A stretch of 64,000 nucleotides of DNA from Cunninghamia lanceolata. Its lineage: Eukaryota; Streptophyta; Pinopsida; Cupressales; Cupressaceae. The DNA lies in contig BSBN01000860.1 in the NCBI GenBank assembly GCA_027924645.1, forward strand, positions 9,936,001 through 10,000,000, written 5' to 3'. Within the stretch, counting starts at the first letter, position 1, and each line of letters opens with the position of its first letter. Positions 47,085 to 59,455 of the stretch are shown piece by piece. The position numbers and the translations under genes were made by a program. The notes under the pieces were generated by a model that was not told the DNA's origin, did not search any database, and worked only from the letters and a program-made list of their open reading frames with translations.

Positions 47085-48640
47085 ATCATAGCTTGTAGGA
47101 TTGTTTTATGTTAGTTTTTTGAGAGATCTAGGTTGTAAATCTTGGTTATTATTGAAAATTTGATTATGCTTCTCTCTTGAATCAAATGATGACATGGAGA
47201 ATCAAAAAAATTGATAGAGATACTACATTTGGAAGGTTTCCTTCTTTGTGTCTTTGTATTGTAGATTCATTCTAGAGCATGTTGGTGCAAATTTGAGCTT
47301 ACCATTGATTTCAATGTGTTCAAGAGATTAATTTTATCCTTTTGATTTTTCCAAATTAGACATTGAAGGATAGATCTACAAGGGTTTCAAGTTGGGAGGT
47401 GGTTTCTAGATCTGGTGGGTAGCTACAATTTTGGAACATTTTGGGTCAAGTATGACCCTGCCATCAAATCCAAAAGGCCCAAGAACCTAAGGAGCAAGTT
47501 CCAGTCATCATAGTTGGAGCACTTTTCCCTAGGCCCTTAGAAACATTCTTCCCCCATCGAGTGTATGCATCACTATGAGTATTCTATAGAATATTCTATA
47601 CTATGCAGAAACATTTACTTGCATCCACTTGCATCAGTGGATGCAAGTCGTATCAGAGGTATAAATAAAAATCTAGTTTTTTATTTAAAATTTTAAGAAT
47701 TAAAATATATCATAGTTGTTAAATGGTATGACTTATACCCTATACGCAGAGATACAAAATTGTCTGTATAGGGTACCCACTAGACCTGCTAATGCACCAT
47801 GTTGCATAGAACCCTATCACACCACTGTAAGTCTCTACCACCCATGGGAAAACCCCTAGCCAATGGCCTTATAGGCCCTGCCACCATAGGAGTGGTAGTC
47901 CTTCAATCTACAATTGCTAGAAGTGGTCAAAACCTACCATAAAACCACCCTCCAAACCTCCTAAAGGGAATTAAATAATTTGGAATTAATCTAACAATAT
48001 TTTTTAGACTTTTGTAGGTTTTTTAATCTTTCCAATGTGGTTTTTAAATTTTCATCGGTAGTTTCAAGATTCAAGAGCATATTTTTGTGAATATGATAAG
48101 ATTATGTTGCAAATATTAGCTACTATCATCATGAAGTCATTATATGAGATCATCATTTTTATTCCTCCAACCATGCCCCCTCGCGGATTCAATTTTCATT
48201 TTGACAATTAAACTTCACAAGCCTCATTTCAGTCATACAAGATCCTTGTTTTGAGTAATTTATTTTTATTTGAGGCAGAATTTAATACACTTCACATTGG
48301 TTCAATCATTTTTTTATTTTGGTAACTAGTTTTTCCATAAATACATATTTTCATGACTATTGCTAAGTGGTAATCATTTTGAGAAATTCCAAGGCTCCAT
48401 TTGGGCAAATACAATAACATTTTTTGGTGCAATTTTTTTGAAAGTGCATAATTTTTCATGTACTTCTCATTGAAGCAATCCAATCTATCTAATTCTATAT
48501 CAAATTTATACTTTCATTTTTGTATCCTAATTTGGGATTTGCAATGTACTTAGATCAAGATCTCTTTGTTGTTTTTTGCTAGTGACAGTTGTAATCACAC
48601 TAAGTATAAATTGCCAAGATCATATATTGCTAGGGGGGTC
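47085..48640 (+). other. Leader region between LTR and Copia gag; includes palindrome and hairpin
   Basis: No coding frame is recognised. TATAGAATATTCTATA (47585-47600) is a perfect palindrome. A perfect 12-bp inverted repeat, CTTGCATCCACT at 47618-47629 and AGTGGATGCAAG at 47636-47647 with a 6-base loop, follows 17 bp later. Next to it is CGTATCAGAGG, similar to a primer-binding site, so a second nested element may start here. Confidence 0.5.
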
Positions 48641-51020
48641 ATTGATTGAGTGAATTTGGCCGGGGATCTTCTTGTGGTTGTGCTTGCATTCTTCTTGATT
48701 TGTGTTATTTCTTACTTCATTATGGAGAAATATAAAGTTCCACTTCTAACACCTTACAACTATCTTAAATGGAAATCTAAAATGAAAAAATTGCTAAGAG
48801 TTAAGAGGTTGTATAGGATAGTTTATGGGCTTGATTATTTAGTGTTTGCATCTACTTTCTATGCTACAAAGAGTTCTTTGGGGAGTGAGTTTAAGATTCC
48901 TTCCTTTGAGGATTTTTCTATGTCACTCACTAGGGAGAAAGATAAGCTTATTCAAATGGGCACCTTGAAGCCTTCAAAATCACAAGCCTTGATTGAAAAG
49001 CATGAGAAGGCTTATAGTGGAAAAGAGAAGAAAAAGAACAAGCCTACAAAGAAAACACAATAACAATCCACTTCCACTTCCACAGAAGAACATAAAAATT
49101 CTTCTTCCAATGGGGAATCATCTAAGGAGAAGCCCTAATGTGCATATTGCAAGAGATTAGGGCATGATGAACATCAATGTTATTCAAAATGAATTGATAA
49201 GTTAAAGCATCTTCTAAAGAAGAATCAAATCAATTTGCTTTCAACTATGTTAGAGGGTTCATATTCTTCTTTGTCATCTTCAAAGTTAGAGAAACATAAG
49301 CCTAGACAAGCACTTGTTGTAGTTGTAGATTATGAGTCAGGGAGATGGATTCTTGATTTTGGAACTTCATATCACATGGATTCATCATAGAGTATGTTCT
49401 CTTGATTTGAGACTTGTTCATTACCACACATCCTAATGGCCAACAACACATATATGTGTATTTGTGGAAAAGGATCTATTGACATGGATAAATGATCATT
49501 CAATGATGTCCTTTGTTTGCCAAGTCATTATCAACCAATATCCTTTCTATCTATCAAAACATACATGGTGGCATAGAAAAAAGTGTTGAGTTTACACCAA
49601 ATTTTGTGATTATTCAGAATCTTCATAGTAGGGATATTGTTGTAATTGGGGGGGTAGATCATCAATCTTGAGTGTACAACTTCTCACAGTTTTCTCCTAT
49701 TGTTCCATATGTTGATATACACACTCAGGCATCTAGTGTGGACACTTTTGAGGAGATACAATATGGTCATTTGAATATTGGTGTTCTTTCATCAACTAAT
49801 GTTCTAGAGACATGTGTTGACATTCCATCTCCTCCATCATCTCCTATTGTTTCTATAGGGTTCAATTTTGCTACATCCATGGCTTCTAGTGATTTAGTGC
49901 AACAGGACAATCATCATCTTTCAGATTCAACTACTTGGGATGAGTGCTTGACATGCATTACAGGTAAATGTTTTGTGAGTCCTATCTTCTAGATTTAGAG
50001 GACACTATTAAGAATACTCTTAAGTATCCTCTCTAATGTTAACTCTTATGGAGTTGCATCATTTTCTTCAGATTTCATGAGGGCATATTCAGCCCCTCTT
50101 GTTCTTTCTCAACCTATTCATTTGTCATAGTTTGGCACTGGTTAGAGATCCTTGAGTATCATTTGGATGAACATTCATCATATTTAGATCATGGTCTACA
50201 TTTATTTCCACTAGGTTCTAGATTGTCACACTCTTTAGTTAGGTTTGGGACTCCTGATTTGATTGTGGCACCTTTTGGCATTGACATGGTAACACTTGCA
50301 AAAAGTTTAGACACATCATATATCTTGTGGTTTTCTTCCCTCATATTCCATTCAAGAATGGGAATACATCATACATTAAGCCTTGTCTTTGTTTCTTGCT
50401 AAGGGGAGGAATGTTGTTTGACGTTCTTAGATCATCTTCAACATTCACTGTCTTGCATCCAACATAAGTGTAGGAGATTCTACATTGATGTGGGGCTACA
50501 TGGTCTTTCTTCTTTTCTCTTATGGCAGTGCCTTTTCCTCACATTGAGATTTTCCTTCTCATACTTTGGAGAGAATCTTATGTTTTCTCTCTTTTGGAGA
50601 GGTTTCTTTCCTATGAGTTTTTATCATTTGGCATAGGATATTTGGCCACCTCAGTTTTGCTTATCTTTTGGCATTGAGTAAGAGAAATATGGTGAAATGA
50701 CTTCTCCTCATTTAGAAAATAGAGGTTCTTTGCACACATTGTCTTGCCAGGAAACAACATAGGGCTCCTTTTCCTGTTGCAGAAAATAGAGCCACTAGTC
50801 CCTTATAATTGGTGCATACTGATCTATGTGGACCTATGCCATCTAGCCACCAGAATGCCCAGTATTTCCTTCTCTTTGTGGATGATTACACTAGAAGAAT
50901 GTGGGTCTATTGTTTTTCTCATCAAAGTGAATCCCTTGAGAAATTCAAGGAGTTTAGAGCCCTTATGTGTACAGTCATGAAAAGTTTAATAATCAGCCCC
51001 CCTATAGAAGAAATATGATT
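48640..51020 (+). pseudogene. Copia gag-protease-integrase remnant
   Basis: In order: gag start (about 48723) with YKVPLLTPYNYLKWKSKMKK, LYRIVYG, and near 48900 IPSFEDFSMSLTREKDKLIQ; a zinc knuckle CAYCKRLGHDEHQC at about 49140-49185 (C-x2-C-x4-H-x4-C, intact residues); protease WILDFGTSYHM near 49350, with D-F-G instead of D-S-G; a decayed stretch; and integrase core HTDLCGPM with FLLFVDDYTRRMWVYCF at about 50812-50925. Homology ends near 51000. Stops and frameshifts separate the blocks, so nothing is functional. Integrase without following reverse transcriptase means 3' truncation. Confidence 0.82.
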
Positions 51021-51419
51021 CCATTTAATCATTATGCTATCTCTTAAAATTTTATCAGTCTACCTTCTATTAAAAAATTTCTCATTAGACTCAGAAACAT
51101 TCCCACACCCAACCTCACCTAAAAGAAACATAGAATAGTTTTAATCTATCAAATTAATATCCTTAATTAAGAAAGAATTATAGGTTACCAACCATTTTAA
51201 ATAGTTAAACTGATATAAGACTTGATTAAGAGGCATGCATATCATAGAAAAATCCTTGCAATAGAGAGAAGAAAGAAAGGAAAAAATGCATAGAAATGGT
51301 AGCATTGGTTTGCTTTGTGACTCTAAATAAATGATTGCATGACATGGCATGATTTCTAATATTAGTGGGTGCAATGACATAACTTGAAAGTAATATATTT
51401 CTCTCTAGAAATTATGGAA

Positions 51420-51950
51420 GGGAGGTCCAAAAATATAATTTTGTATAGTTTTTTAATAAATTGGCAATTGATACTCTTTTGTGCCTTATGCATGCTTCTA
51501 CAAGGCCAATTCCACCTACAACATTTGACAAAAGTTTACTAGACTTTATGCTTTTATGGGCATCCATACGTTGTTTCAACGCTCTAGTTCTATCATAGGT
51601 TGGCAACATGCCAGCAAATGTGAACAATGTTGGGTGAGTACTTCAATGTCCCAACATATTTTAATATGTATAGAAATAAGAATTACGATATAGTTTAGTT
51701 TATTTCTATATGCAAGTTGATTGGATGCGGTTTTTTTCCTTCTACATGCTTCTACATTTGGCATTCACGTCAACTAGCATAGCAACAACTAAAACATCTA
51801 ACAAAATTACTCTATCCTTTATGCTTTGATAGATGTCCATACTATGTTCAAAAGCTCTTGTTTTTGCATAGGGTGGGAGTAAATGTCTACTCACAAATGG
51901 TAACTTATCGAGTTGGACAAGTGGTATGTAGTTTGTAATTTCATTGGACA
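51420..51950 (-). pseudogene. PPR pseudogene fragment
   Basis: The minus-strand frame 51951-51742 contains LPPYAKTRAFEHSMDIYQSI followed by VLVVAMLVDVNAKCRSM. This corresponds to the common PLS-PPR block 'PACAK..ALE.G..IH.SI ... VVV..LVDMYAKCGS'. A second, more diverged repeat lies at 51627-51412 (FAGMLPTYDRTRALKQRMDA). Frameshifts and stops lie between them. The intact family acts in organellar RNA processing; this is debris. Confidence 0.65.
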
Positions 51951-53064
51951 TAGTTTTTTCTTTATTTTTGTTAATTAAAAATTATAAATCCACCAATCAA
52001 AATTTGAAGGGGCCTATGAAAACTCAAAATAACACTATTTTTGGAAAAAAGACCTCATCTAATAACATTATGAAAATGGATTTTAATTTTTCTTCGTACA
52101 CAGTTTTCCAAACATGTTAGTCAAATAAAATACTAATAATAGTCAACCATTATATAAATAATTGGAATGCGATTCTAGAGAAACACAAGTGAGTTCATCT
52201 ATATTTTCTAATTCCTTGGGATGTCAACTCATTGAATTATATTTTGATGCGTTGACCAATATTGTAATGGATGATGTATATGCACTCAAGCTCACAATGA
52301 ATCTACACGTTACTTGTTTGGAAATTTGAACACCAATTAATTGTAGTCGGTCAACATTTTAATGGCACGTATTGTATTTTGTATTGGGTGTATGCGCCAC
52401 GAGTATTTGAAATATCATTATTTAGTATGGACTCTATTACCAATCACTCTAAATCTTGTAAGCTTAATAACAAATCTATTTTTAGCTTAATCAAATTATA
52501 ATCACATAGCTAAACTAGATGTTAGCTTTGAAACATATTACAACCCTTATTACATAAAAGATTCTCTAATCAAAGTGCGTCCAAAACACAAAAAGAAAGG
52601 ACATAATACAATTTTTTACCATTGCAATGTTTATAAGAAAAGAGGAAAAGAGAAAATAACCAAAAACAAAATGTCCATAATATTTAAAAATAATACTACA
52701 AAATTGACTTGACGTAAAAAGAAAACAACATAAATTAATAAATAGTGATATTAATATAAAATAACTTTTTAAAAAATGCCCATCACATAAGGACATACAC
52801 AATGTTCTAAAAGAGAAGACACAAATTAAATAAATGGTAATATTACATTTAAAATATAAAATAAGTTTAAGAAAGCCATCATCACATGGGCATGGGCCGG
52901 TGCCCCACGTTCACATCTACTTTGTATTAATATTCTTCTATCCTCGACGAGGTTAAACTAAATTTAATAAAACAACGACCAACTTAAATTAACGAGCATC
53001 TAGGCAGCAGTGGGGTGCGATGGTGAGCACACAGACATTTTACTTCCATCCTTGGAATTATTCA
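51951..53064. other. AT-rich upstream region of the citrate-binding-protein-like gene
   Basis: No gene or repeat recognised. An alternative in-frame ATG for the next gene is at 53020. No clear TATA box was singled out. Confidence 0.4.
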
Positions 53065-54018
53065 ATGGCGAGGATATCTGTGATTTTGTGTGGGCTTTTG
53101 ATTTGGATAGGAAGTAGTTTTGCAGACCCAACTGCGTGCGCAACTGAAGGCTTTACTCAGCAGAACTTAACTGAGGCAAATTTTGAAATACAAAAACCAT
53201 ATGATAAAGAGGTATCTGAGCGTTACAGCTTTATTAATGGCGTCCATTCCATGTGGGTTTACAAAGACGACAAACCCCACAGTCCACAGAGCAACACCAA
53301 CCCCAGAACAGAAATCCGCATCAGGGTTAGTGTTGTGTTTTTAATGCATCATCTTCCTCTAGAACTTATATAAGATGCCGCAAGATGTTTGTGTCTTTTT
53401 AATTTACAATCATGTAGTGTGGTTATTCTTAAATATCATCCACTTCAACAATCAAAAGTTAATTTGACTAATCCAGTCATGCGCTATTCTTAAACATCAT
53501 TCACCTTAACAGTCAAAGGTTAATTTTGATTAATAAAAATAAGACAAATATTTAACACTTTTTATTGCAGATAACATATAAAATTGCTATTGACTGTTTC
53601 GCCATTAAATTTAGTGATATTTAAGTAGATTGGTGTCATACAGGGATATGACTATAGAAGTGGGGTGTGGCAGTTTGGAGGGTGAGATGTATATTCCGCA
53701 GGGGACGACGGGAGTATGTGTGATGCAGGTTTTTGGGCGTGTAAACAACCACTCCACGGCGTTAATGCTGGATGTTTACGATGTTACGTTGGGCTGGAAT
53801 TGGTGGCGTCGAATATTTATGATCGGTGGATTCATCTGAACATTATCCACAATACAAACGAAGGGGAAGTGTATGTGTTTGCGGATGGGATAGAGAAGGT
53901 AGTGGCTGATGATAATGGGCGTGGCAGCCATTTTTTCAAGTGTGGAGTTTATGCTCACACCAACGCTTCATATTGCATGGAATCTCGATGGAGAAATATC
54001 AAAGTTTGGAAAAAATAG
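53065..54018 (+). pseudogene. Citrate-binding-protein-like / PL7-fold gene with two frameshifts
   Basis: Exon 1 (53065-53325) encodes a signal peptide (MARISVILCGLLIWIG) and the family start FTQQNLTEANFEIQKPYDK with YSFINGVHSMWVY, DDKPHSP and NPRTEIRI. A 318-bp GT-AG intron follows. Exon 2 (53644-54018) starts GYDYRSGVWQF and ends ESRWRNIKVWKK, matching the vacuolar citrate-binding protein / alginate-lyase-2-like family. A 1-bp gain at about 53677 forces the reading into another frame (MYIPQGTTGVCVMQVFG). A 1-bp loss at about 53806 returns it (NIYDRWIHLNIIHN). As written, translation stops at 53683. Either it is a recent pseudogene or there are two sequence errors. The ATG at 53020 would add 15 residues before the signal peptide and is less likely. 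It lies 0.5 kb upstream of pectate lyase B in the same direction. Confidence 0.8.
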
Positions 54019-54535
54019 TTTATGTCCAGGAGAGTCGTTGGTTGTTGGCAGTAGATGTTTGGAGTATGCAGTCTTCTGTGTAATAAGATTAATAGGAGTT
54101 TTCATGGCTTAAATTCAAGTTCAACCTCCAGCTTCTATGTTTTACTGTTAGCTTCTCAAATAAATATAAACGTACTGTTTCGACATCTCGTCTCATGAAT
54201 AATTATGACATTTAGTTGGAATTGGTGTGATCTTTATTTTAATTAATTAGTGATTGTCTTGCTTGATTATCCTTTGCCCTAAAATTTTAAAAAGCTCATA
54301 TCAAGGTTCCATCCATCTCATCTCCCAGAATTTTGGTCGGAGATTTAACTTAAGTATTTAGAAAGATACAACTATAATTTTTTACAATAGAATAAAGTCA
54401 TGAGAGACGAACGAACCGCCAAGTCCCAACACATGCATTTTCGATTAACATAAATTATGATCTACGCCATCCCACAGGAAGAAACCAAATTACTAGATAA
54501 GAGCGAGATTGGGTTATTTTCAAGTGATAAATGTT

Positions 54536-55861
54536 ATGGCTGCCTCAATGATACTGTTGATTATTCTCCATCTCCAGGCAACCTTGTCTACTTCCTCCCC
54601 CTCATATAATGTCATAGACAATTGCTGGAGAAGAGATTCACATTGGGCAGAGCAAAGCAACAGAATGAAACTTGCAGATTGTGGTGTGGGCTTTGGAAGT
54701 GCAGCCAAGGGAGGCAAAGGAGGAGAGGTGTACAATGTAACAAGTCCGGATGACAATGCAGCAAATCCCCAACCTGGGACTCTTAGATACGGAGTTACTC
54801 GTGATGATCCGCTATGGATAGTTTTCGCCAGTGATCTGAAGATAAAGCTTCAGATGCCGCTCTTTTTCACCAGCCACAAGACTATCGACGCAAGGGGCTC
54901 AAATGTTCACATCAGCAATGGCCCTTGCATCCGCCTCTTGAATGTTAGGAACATTATCATCCACGGATTAAACATCCACCACTGCAAGCCAAGTGTAGCT
55001 GGCAACGTTCTTCTCTCACAATCCATGAGTCCTGAGATGATGGATACACAAGACGGAGATGGAATTTCAGTTGTTACTTCACGAGACATTTGGATCGATC
55101 ATAACACGCTCTCCAATTGCGTAGATGGACTTGTAGATGTCACGCATGCTTCTACTTCAGTTACCATTTCTAACAACCGCTTCTCTTACCATGACAAAGT
55201 AAGACACAAAATCATCCTGACTTAATTACTAAAGAAAGGGACTAGACTGGTTTCATGAATATGGATGAATGACTAATCTTGACTGTGCAATCAAACAATA
55301 CAGGTGATGCTTTTGGGCCACAGCGATGATTATACACCTGATAAAGACATGAGAGTTACTGTTGCATTCAACCACTTTGGACCTGGCTTATTGGAGCGCA
55401 TGCCAAGGTAAGCTACCCCATTCATCAATCAATTCAGATATAATCGATCTCGAACAGTGAACCAACTGCTAACTGACATGATATGGATTGTTTTTATGGG
55501 CAGGTGCCGACATGGGTATGCGCATGTGGCGAACAACAACTATGAGCCGTGGGGTATATACGCCATTGGAGGGAGCGCCCACCCTATGATTAGAAGCGAA
55601 GGCAATCGCTTTGTGGCCCCTAAGGAGGAGTCCAAGAAGCAGGTGACATGGCGTGAGAGCTCTGATGGAAACAGTTGGCTGTGGAAGTCTGAGGGGGACA
55701 CATTTTTGAACGGGGCATACTTCGTTCCATCTGGCAGAGGAAAAGCATTTCCCCTCTACCAGACAGGCCAACAATTTAAAGTTGCTAATGGAAGATTAGT
55801 ACCCATTTTGACCGAGAGTGCGGGAGTCCTAGCCTGCACTCCCTCGGGTCCTTGCCTGTAG
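54536..55861 (+). CDS. Pectate lyase, Cry j 1 / Jun a 1-like (PL1), copy B
   Basis: Exons are at 54536-55198, 55304-55407 and 55504-55861, with the same intron sizes as copy A. The 374-residue product has the signal peptide, DGD, IWIDHN, DGLVDV and RMPR marks at the same positions. By eye, only three coding bases differ from copy A: a silent change in Asp173, Ala233 to Pro (GCT at 31048 versus CCT at 55337), and a silent Gly codon near the end. One base differs in intron 1. Residue 233 lies between the conserved HSDDY and [10 protein letters not shown], so the Pro could affect a loop. In the distal upstream region this gene has the tail of the citrate-binding-like locus instead of copy A's flank, so regulation may differ. 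Predicted role: cell-wall pectin cleavage, possibly in pollen. Confidence 0.9.
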
Positions 55862-58800
55862 TACTTGTTACATACTAACATAGATCTTGTTCTCATAGAG
55901 ATTCTCACATTCTTTGATTCCATTCATTTCATCTTCCCTCGCTTTTGAAGATTCAATCCACTCATACTTCCCATGTTTTGGAAGATTAAATTTAATCATT
56001 ATCAATTCTTTCAATTCTTTACTGTAACAATCATTACTAAATTCAAAGAGGCATTAATCTTTTTATGTTAGACCAATATCAATCATCTTAGAATATTGGC
56101 CACAATATTAATCATCTTCCATAAAATTATGTAACAAATATATGGAAAAATAAATTAATCAATTACAAGACACAAACACTTAATATATCCACAAAGAGGA
56201 AAGATGTTAGTCAGAAATTTGTTATTAACAATATTTCCCTTCTTCTAGTAGTTCAACTAAGAGGGTGGGTGCAAGAAAAATGTCCTTCACAAAAAGTGTT
56301 ATGTCCACTACTGTGTTATAGAACAAGGTTGTTGTGTCTAAAAGTGTTTTCTCAAAAACTTGTTTCTAAATTTGGAAAAATGTGTAGTTCTATTGTTTCT
56401 CAGTCAAAACCCATGTTTAGAGTTTTGGAGTCTCAGAAGCAAATAAAATGTGGTCTCAATTATAAGAGTTGTTTTGATTTTACATACCACAATCTTTTAA
56501 ACCCATCAAATTTGTATAGGGGGCTTATAGATACATGTAAAGTTGAGTTTTCCTCTACAAGACTCAAATTGGTTAACCTAAATTTGTGTTTCTATTGCGG
56601 TCATTGTGGTCATAATCAATTTCTTGTTTTGACTTATGTTCATGCTCTTCCTGTGGTCATCATACCCAAGATTCTTCCCATTATTTTGAGAGCAAAGTGT
56701 CTAAACCTACATTCTGTGTTGCAAATCTTTTGTTTGAGTAAGTTATTGGGGAAACATTAGATGCTTCTTTGGATACTCTAATTTGACACCTTTGCCTAAG
56801 ATAATGCTGGATGCTACAAATGAGAATGTGTTCAGTTTTTTTGATGCTCCTACTTGTGATGTTAATTATCTTCTTGAGGATGTAATGGATTAAGTATGTG
56901 TGTGAGATTCCATCGGTGATCTAAAATTTTATGATTTTTTTATCATTGCGATGAAATTACCCCAGATGATTGACTCTAGCCGTTTTCAACTGAATTATTG
57001 CTTTAGTGTGCTTCCCTTAGAGGGGGGTCTTATTAGTATTCTCCTCTCTTATCTCCTAAGGGGAATCTAGTGTATGACAGCTTTGAGTGGAGACTTCACA
57101 AGGATAATTGATGTATGGTTTAGATGTTTTACATACTTGTTCCTTGTGTGGTATCCTTCACATAGTTTAGATATTTCCTCATTGTTAGCTAGAGTTTTGA
57201 GATGCCTTTGTTGTTGGTGTAATTCATATAATGACGATCTCTACTTATTGGCTATTAAGGGTTGGTCATTTTTTGAGTGCAAATTATTGTAGTTTCTAGC
57301 TTATAATAGATTTAAACATTGTTTGATCTTGATTATTGTTGAGTGAAGTTGGGCAATGTGACAGGTCCTAGAAATCTCGTTTGATTGAGTGATATTTAGA
57401 TGAGTAGCAATATATACATGAGTTTTTAAGAGATTTTTGAGATTGTGGATTATAGAGTTTTAGACATTGTAATAAATGAGAAATAAGTTTTTTGATAACT
57501 ATGCATGGAGCTTGTACATCATGATTTGGAGTGAGCACTAGTGATGAGAGTGACTCACCAATGGTCAACTGTAGTTTGATCATCTTTGATTGGAACGAGC
57601 ACCAATGATGAATGGATCATCAATGGTCAACTATAGGTATATCATCTTTGATTGGAAACTAATTGCATCAATATGAGAATGAAGATTTACCATTTTTGGG
57701 AAATGGCTAGTAACAGGACATTTTGAGGACAGAGAGCTTTTTCCTCCCAGATGAGCTACTTTTGTAGTGTTGTCATATGGCTTCATTGAGTTTGAGAGCT
57801 TTGTGGATGAGGATGGGTTCACATTTTTAGATAGTGTTGTAGCATAATTTTGTGCATCAAAATGAGTTATCTATTTTTCTCTTTAGAACATAGTCTATTA
57901 CAACACACTATGCATGAGTGTGATTCCTTATTATGGTGGAGATGGATCACATGTAGTTATTTTTGTGATTTGGAGTTTTTCAAAGTTTTGAATGCACCAT
58001 CTACATCACTATAGTTGTAGAGACTAGCAACTCATTGGAGACTTTGAATTAGAAGGGTGATTCTTGGAATATTTGAATTTGAATGTTCCCATATCTCAAT
58101 TCTAATCCTTAATCTATCTTGACTTTTGATTATAGGGTTGATTGCTACATATATGATCACTTTTATCATTTTGGTGTTTTTTCCTATCTTTATGTATTTC
58201 CTCTTTTGTTTTATGTTTCATATTTGTTATAGTTAACCACACCCAATTAAGGGATTGTTACTTCAATGGTTGGAAGTTGGTTCCATCACCTCTTTATATC
58301 TATATGTAGTATTATATATCGGTTTGATATATTGGAGAAATATGGATTTTGTCACATATCTATATTTGTTCTTTATTTCTCCATTGTGAATCTTTTAGTA
58401 TGCTTTACTTTCAAGAGTGACATTAGCTTGGTATCCTAAAGGGTTTTAAATGCTTGGTATGCAAATTATAAATTTTCTTTTACTTCATCAGAATATTTTG
58501 GTGTTATGTAGATACATTTTTCATTGGAAGGCTTGTTTACTTCATTTCTATTTATGGTATTAACTAGTATAATTTTATATTATTGTTTATGTATTCAAAT
58601 ATTTAGATTAAATAAAAATCATTTCATTCCTTTGTATGAAAAATGTTCAATGCAACAATATGACACTATCTAAAACTTGATCCCCAGATCCCTACTCCTC
58701 AAAATCAAAAATCTCAAAACATGTTTAGTCATAAGAACTAACAGTTTCAATCTTCTACAAACAATTTGCACCCAAAAATCTTGTTTACTATAATAGTATC

Positions 58801-59455
58801 AAACATCTCACCTAAAACAAATTATACTTTAGATTTTCCAAATAAAGAAAGACAACTAGGTTTTTTTATTCTTTTCTAAACATTCAAAAGAAGACAATAA
58901 ACATGATTATGGCTCATTGTTAAAGAGTTTATGGAATTGACTTCCAAGAAACATAATCCTATGGTTCATAAACAACAATGGTGATCCTATCCTTTGTCCA
59001 TATCATTGATGAGATTCACAAACAACAAAAAATTACACCTATTCTTGAATTTTATTTTTTCCATCATGTTTGTGTCATAAAATGTAATTCTATGTAATCT
59101 CAATGTAAATAATTTTGGGGGATCTTTGCTTCAAGGGTACAATTAATGTTCACATGGTCAAAGAAACTTTGTCAGATGTGTGTTTTGGTTACTAGAGTAG
59201 TCTACATTTCTTCACACATGAATAATTAGAGATAGTATTCTAAAATATTCAAAATAATAATAATTACTGGAGTTATTATTATGGTCTAAATTTTATTTTT
59301 TCCTTTTAGAAAATATTTGTAATATTTAACATAGTTTTCTAGTCCCTTAAATGCCACTTTTCAAAAATTTCAATTGGTTGGTAGTACTTTTCTCTGGGAT
59401 TTATGTAAGATTTCAATAAAAAATAAATTTATATACATACTAAAAACACATCAAT
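55862..59455. other. Downstream flank of pectate lyase B
   Basis: Counterpart of 31573-35165. Substitutions and small indels relative to copy A become frequent beyond about 56270. The unidentified frame of copy A is broken here, and the local repeat near 57540-57660 keeps 14 bases that copy A lacks. No gene recognised. Confidence 0.45.
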
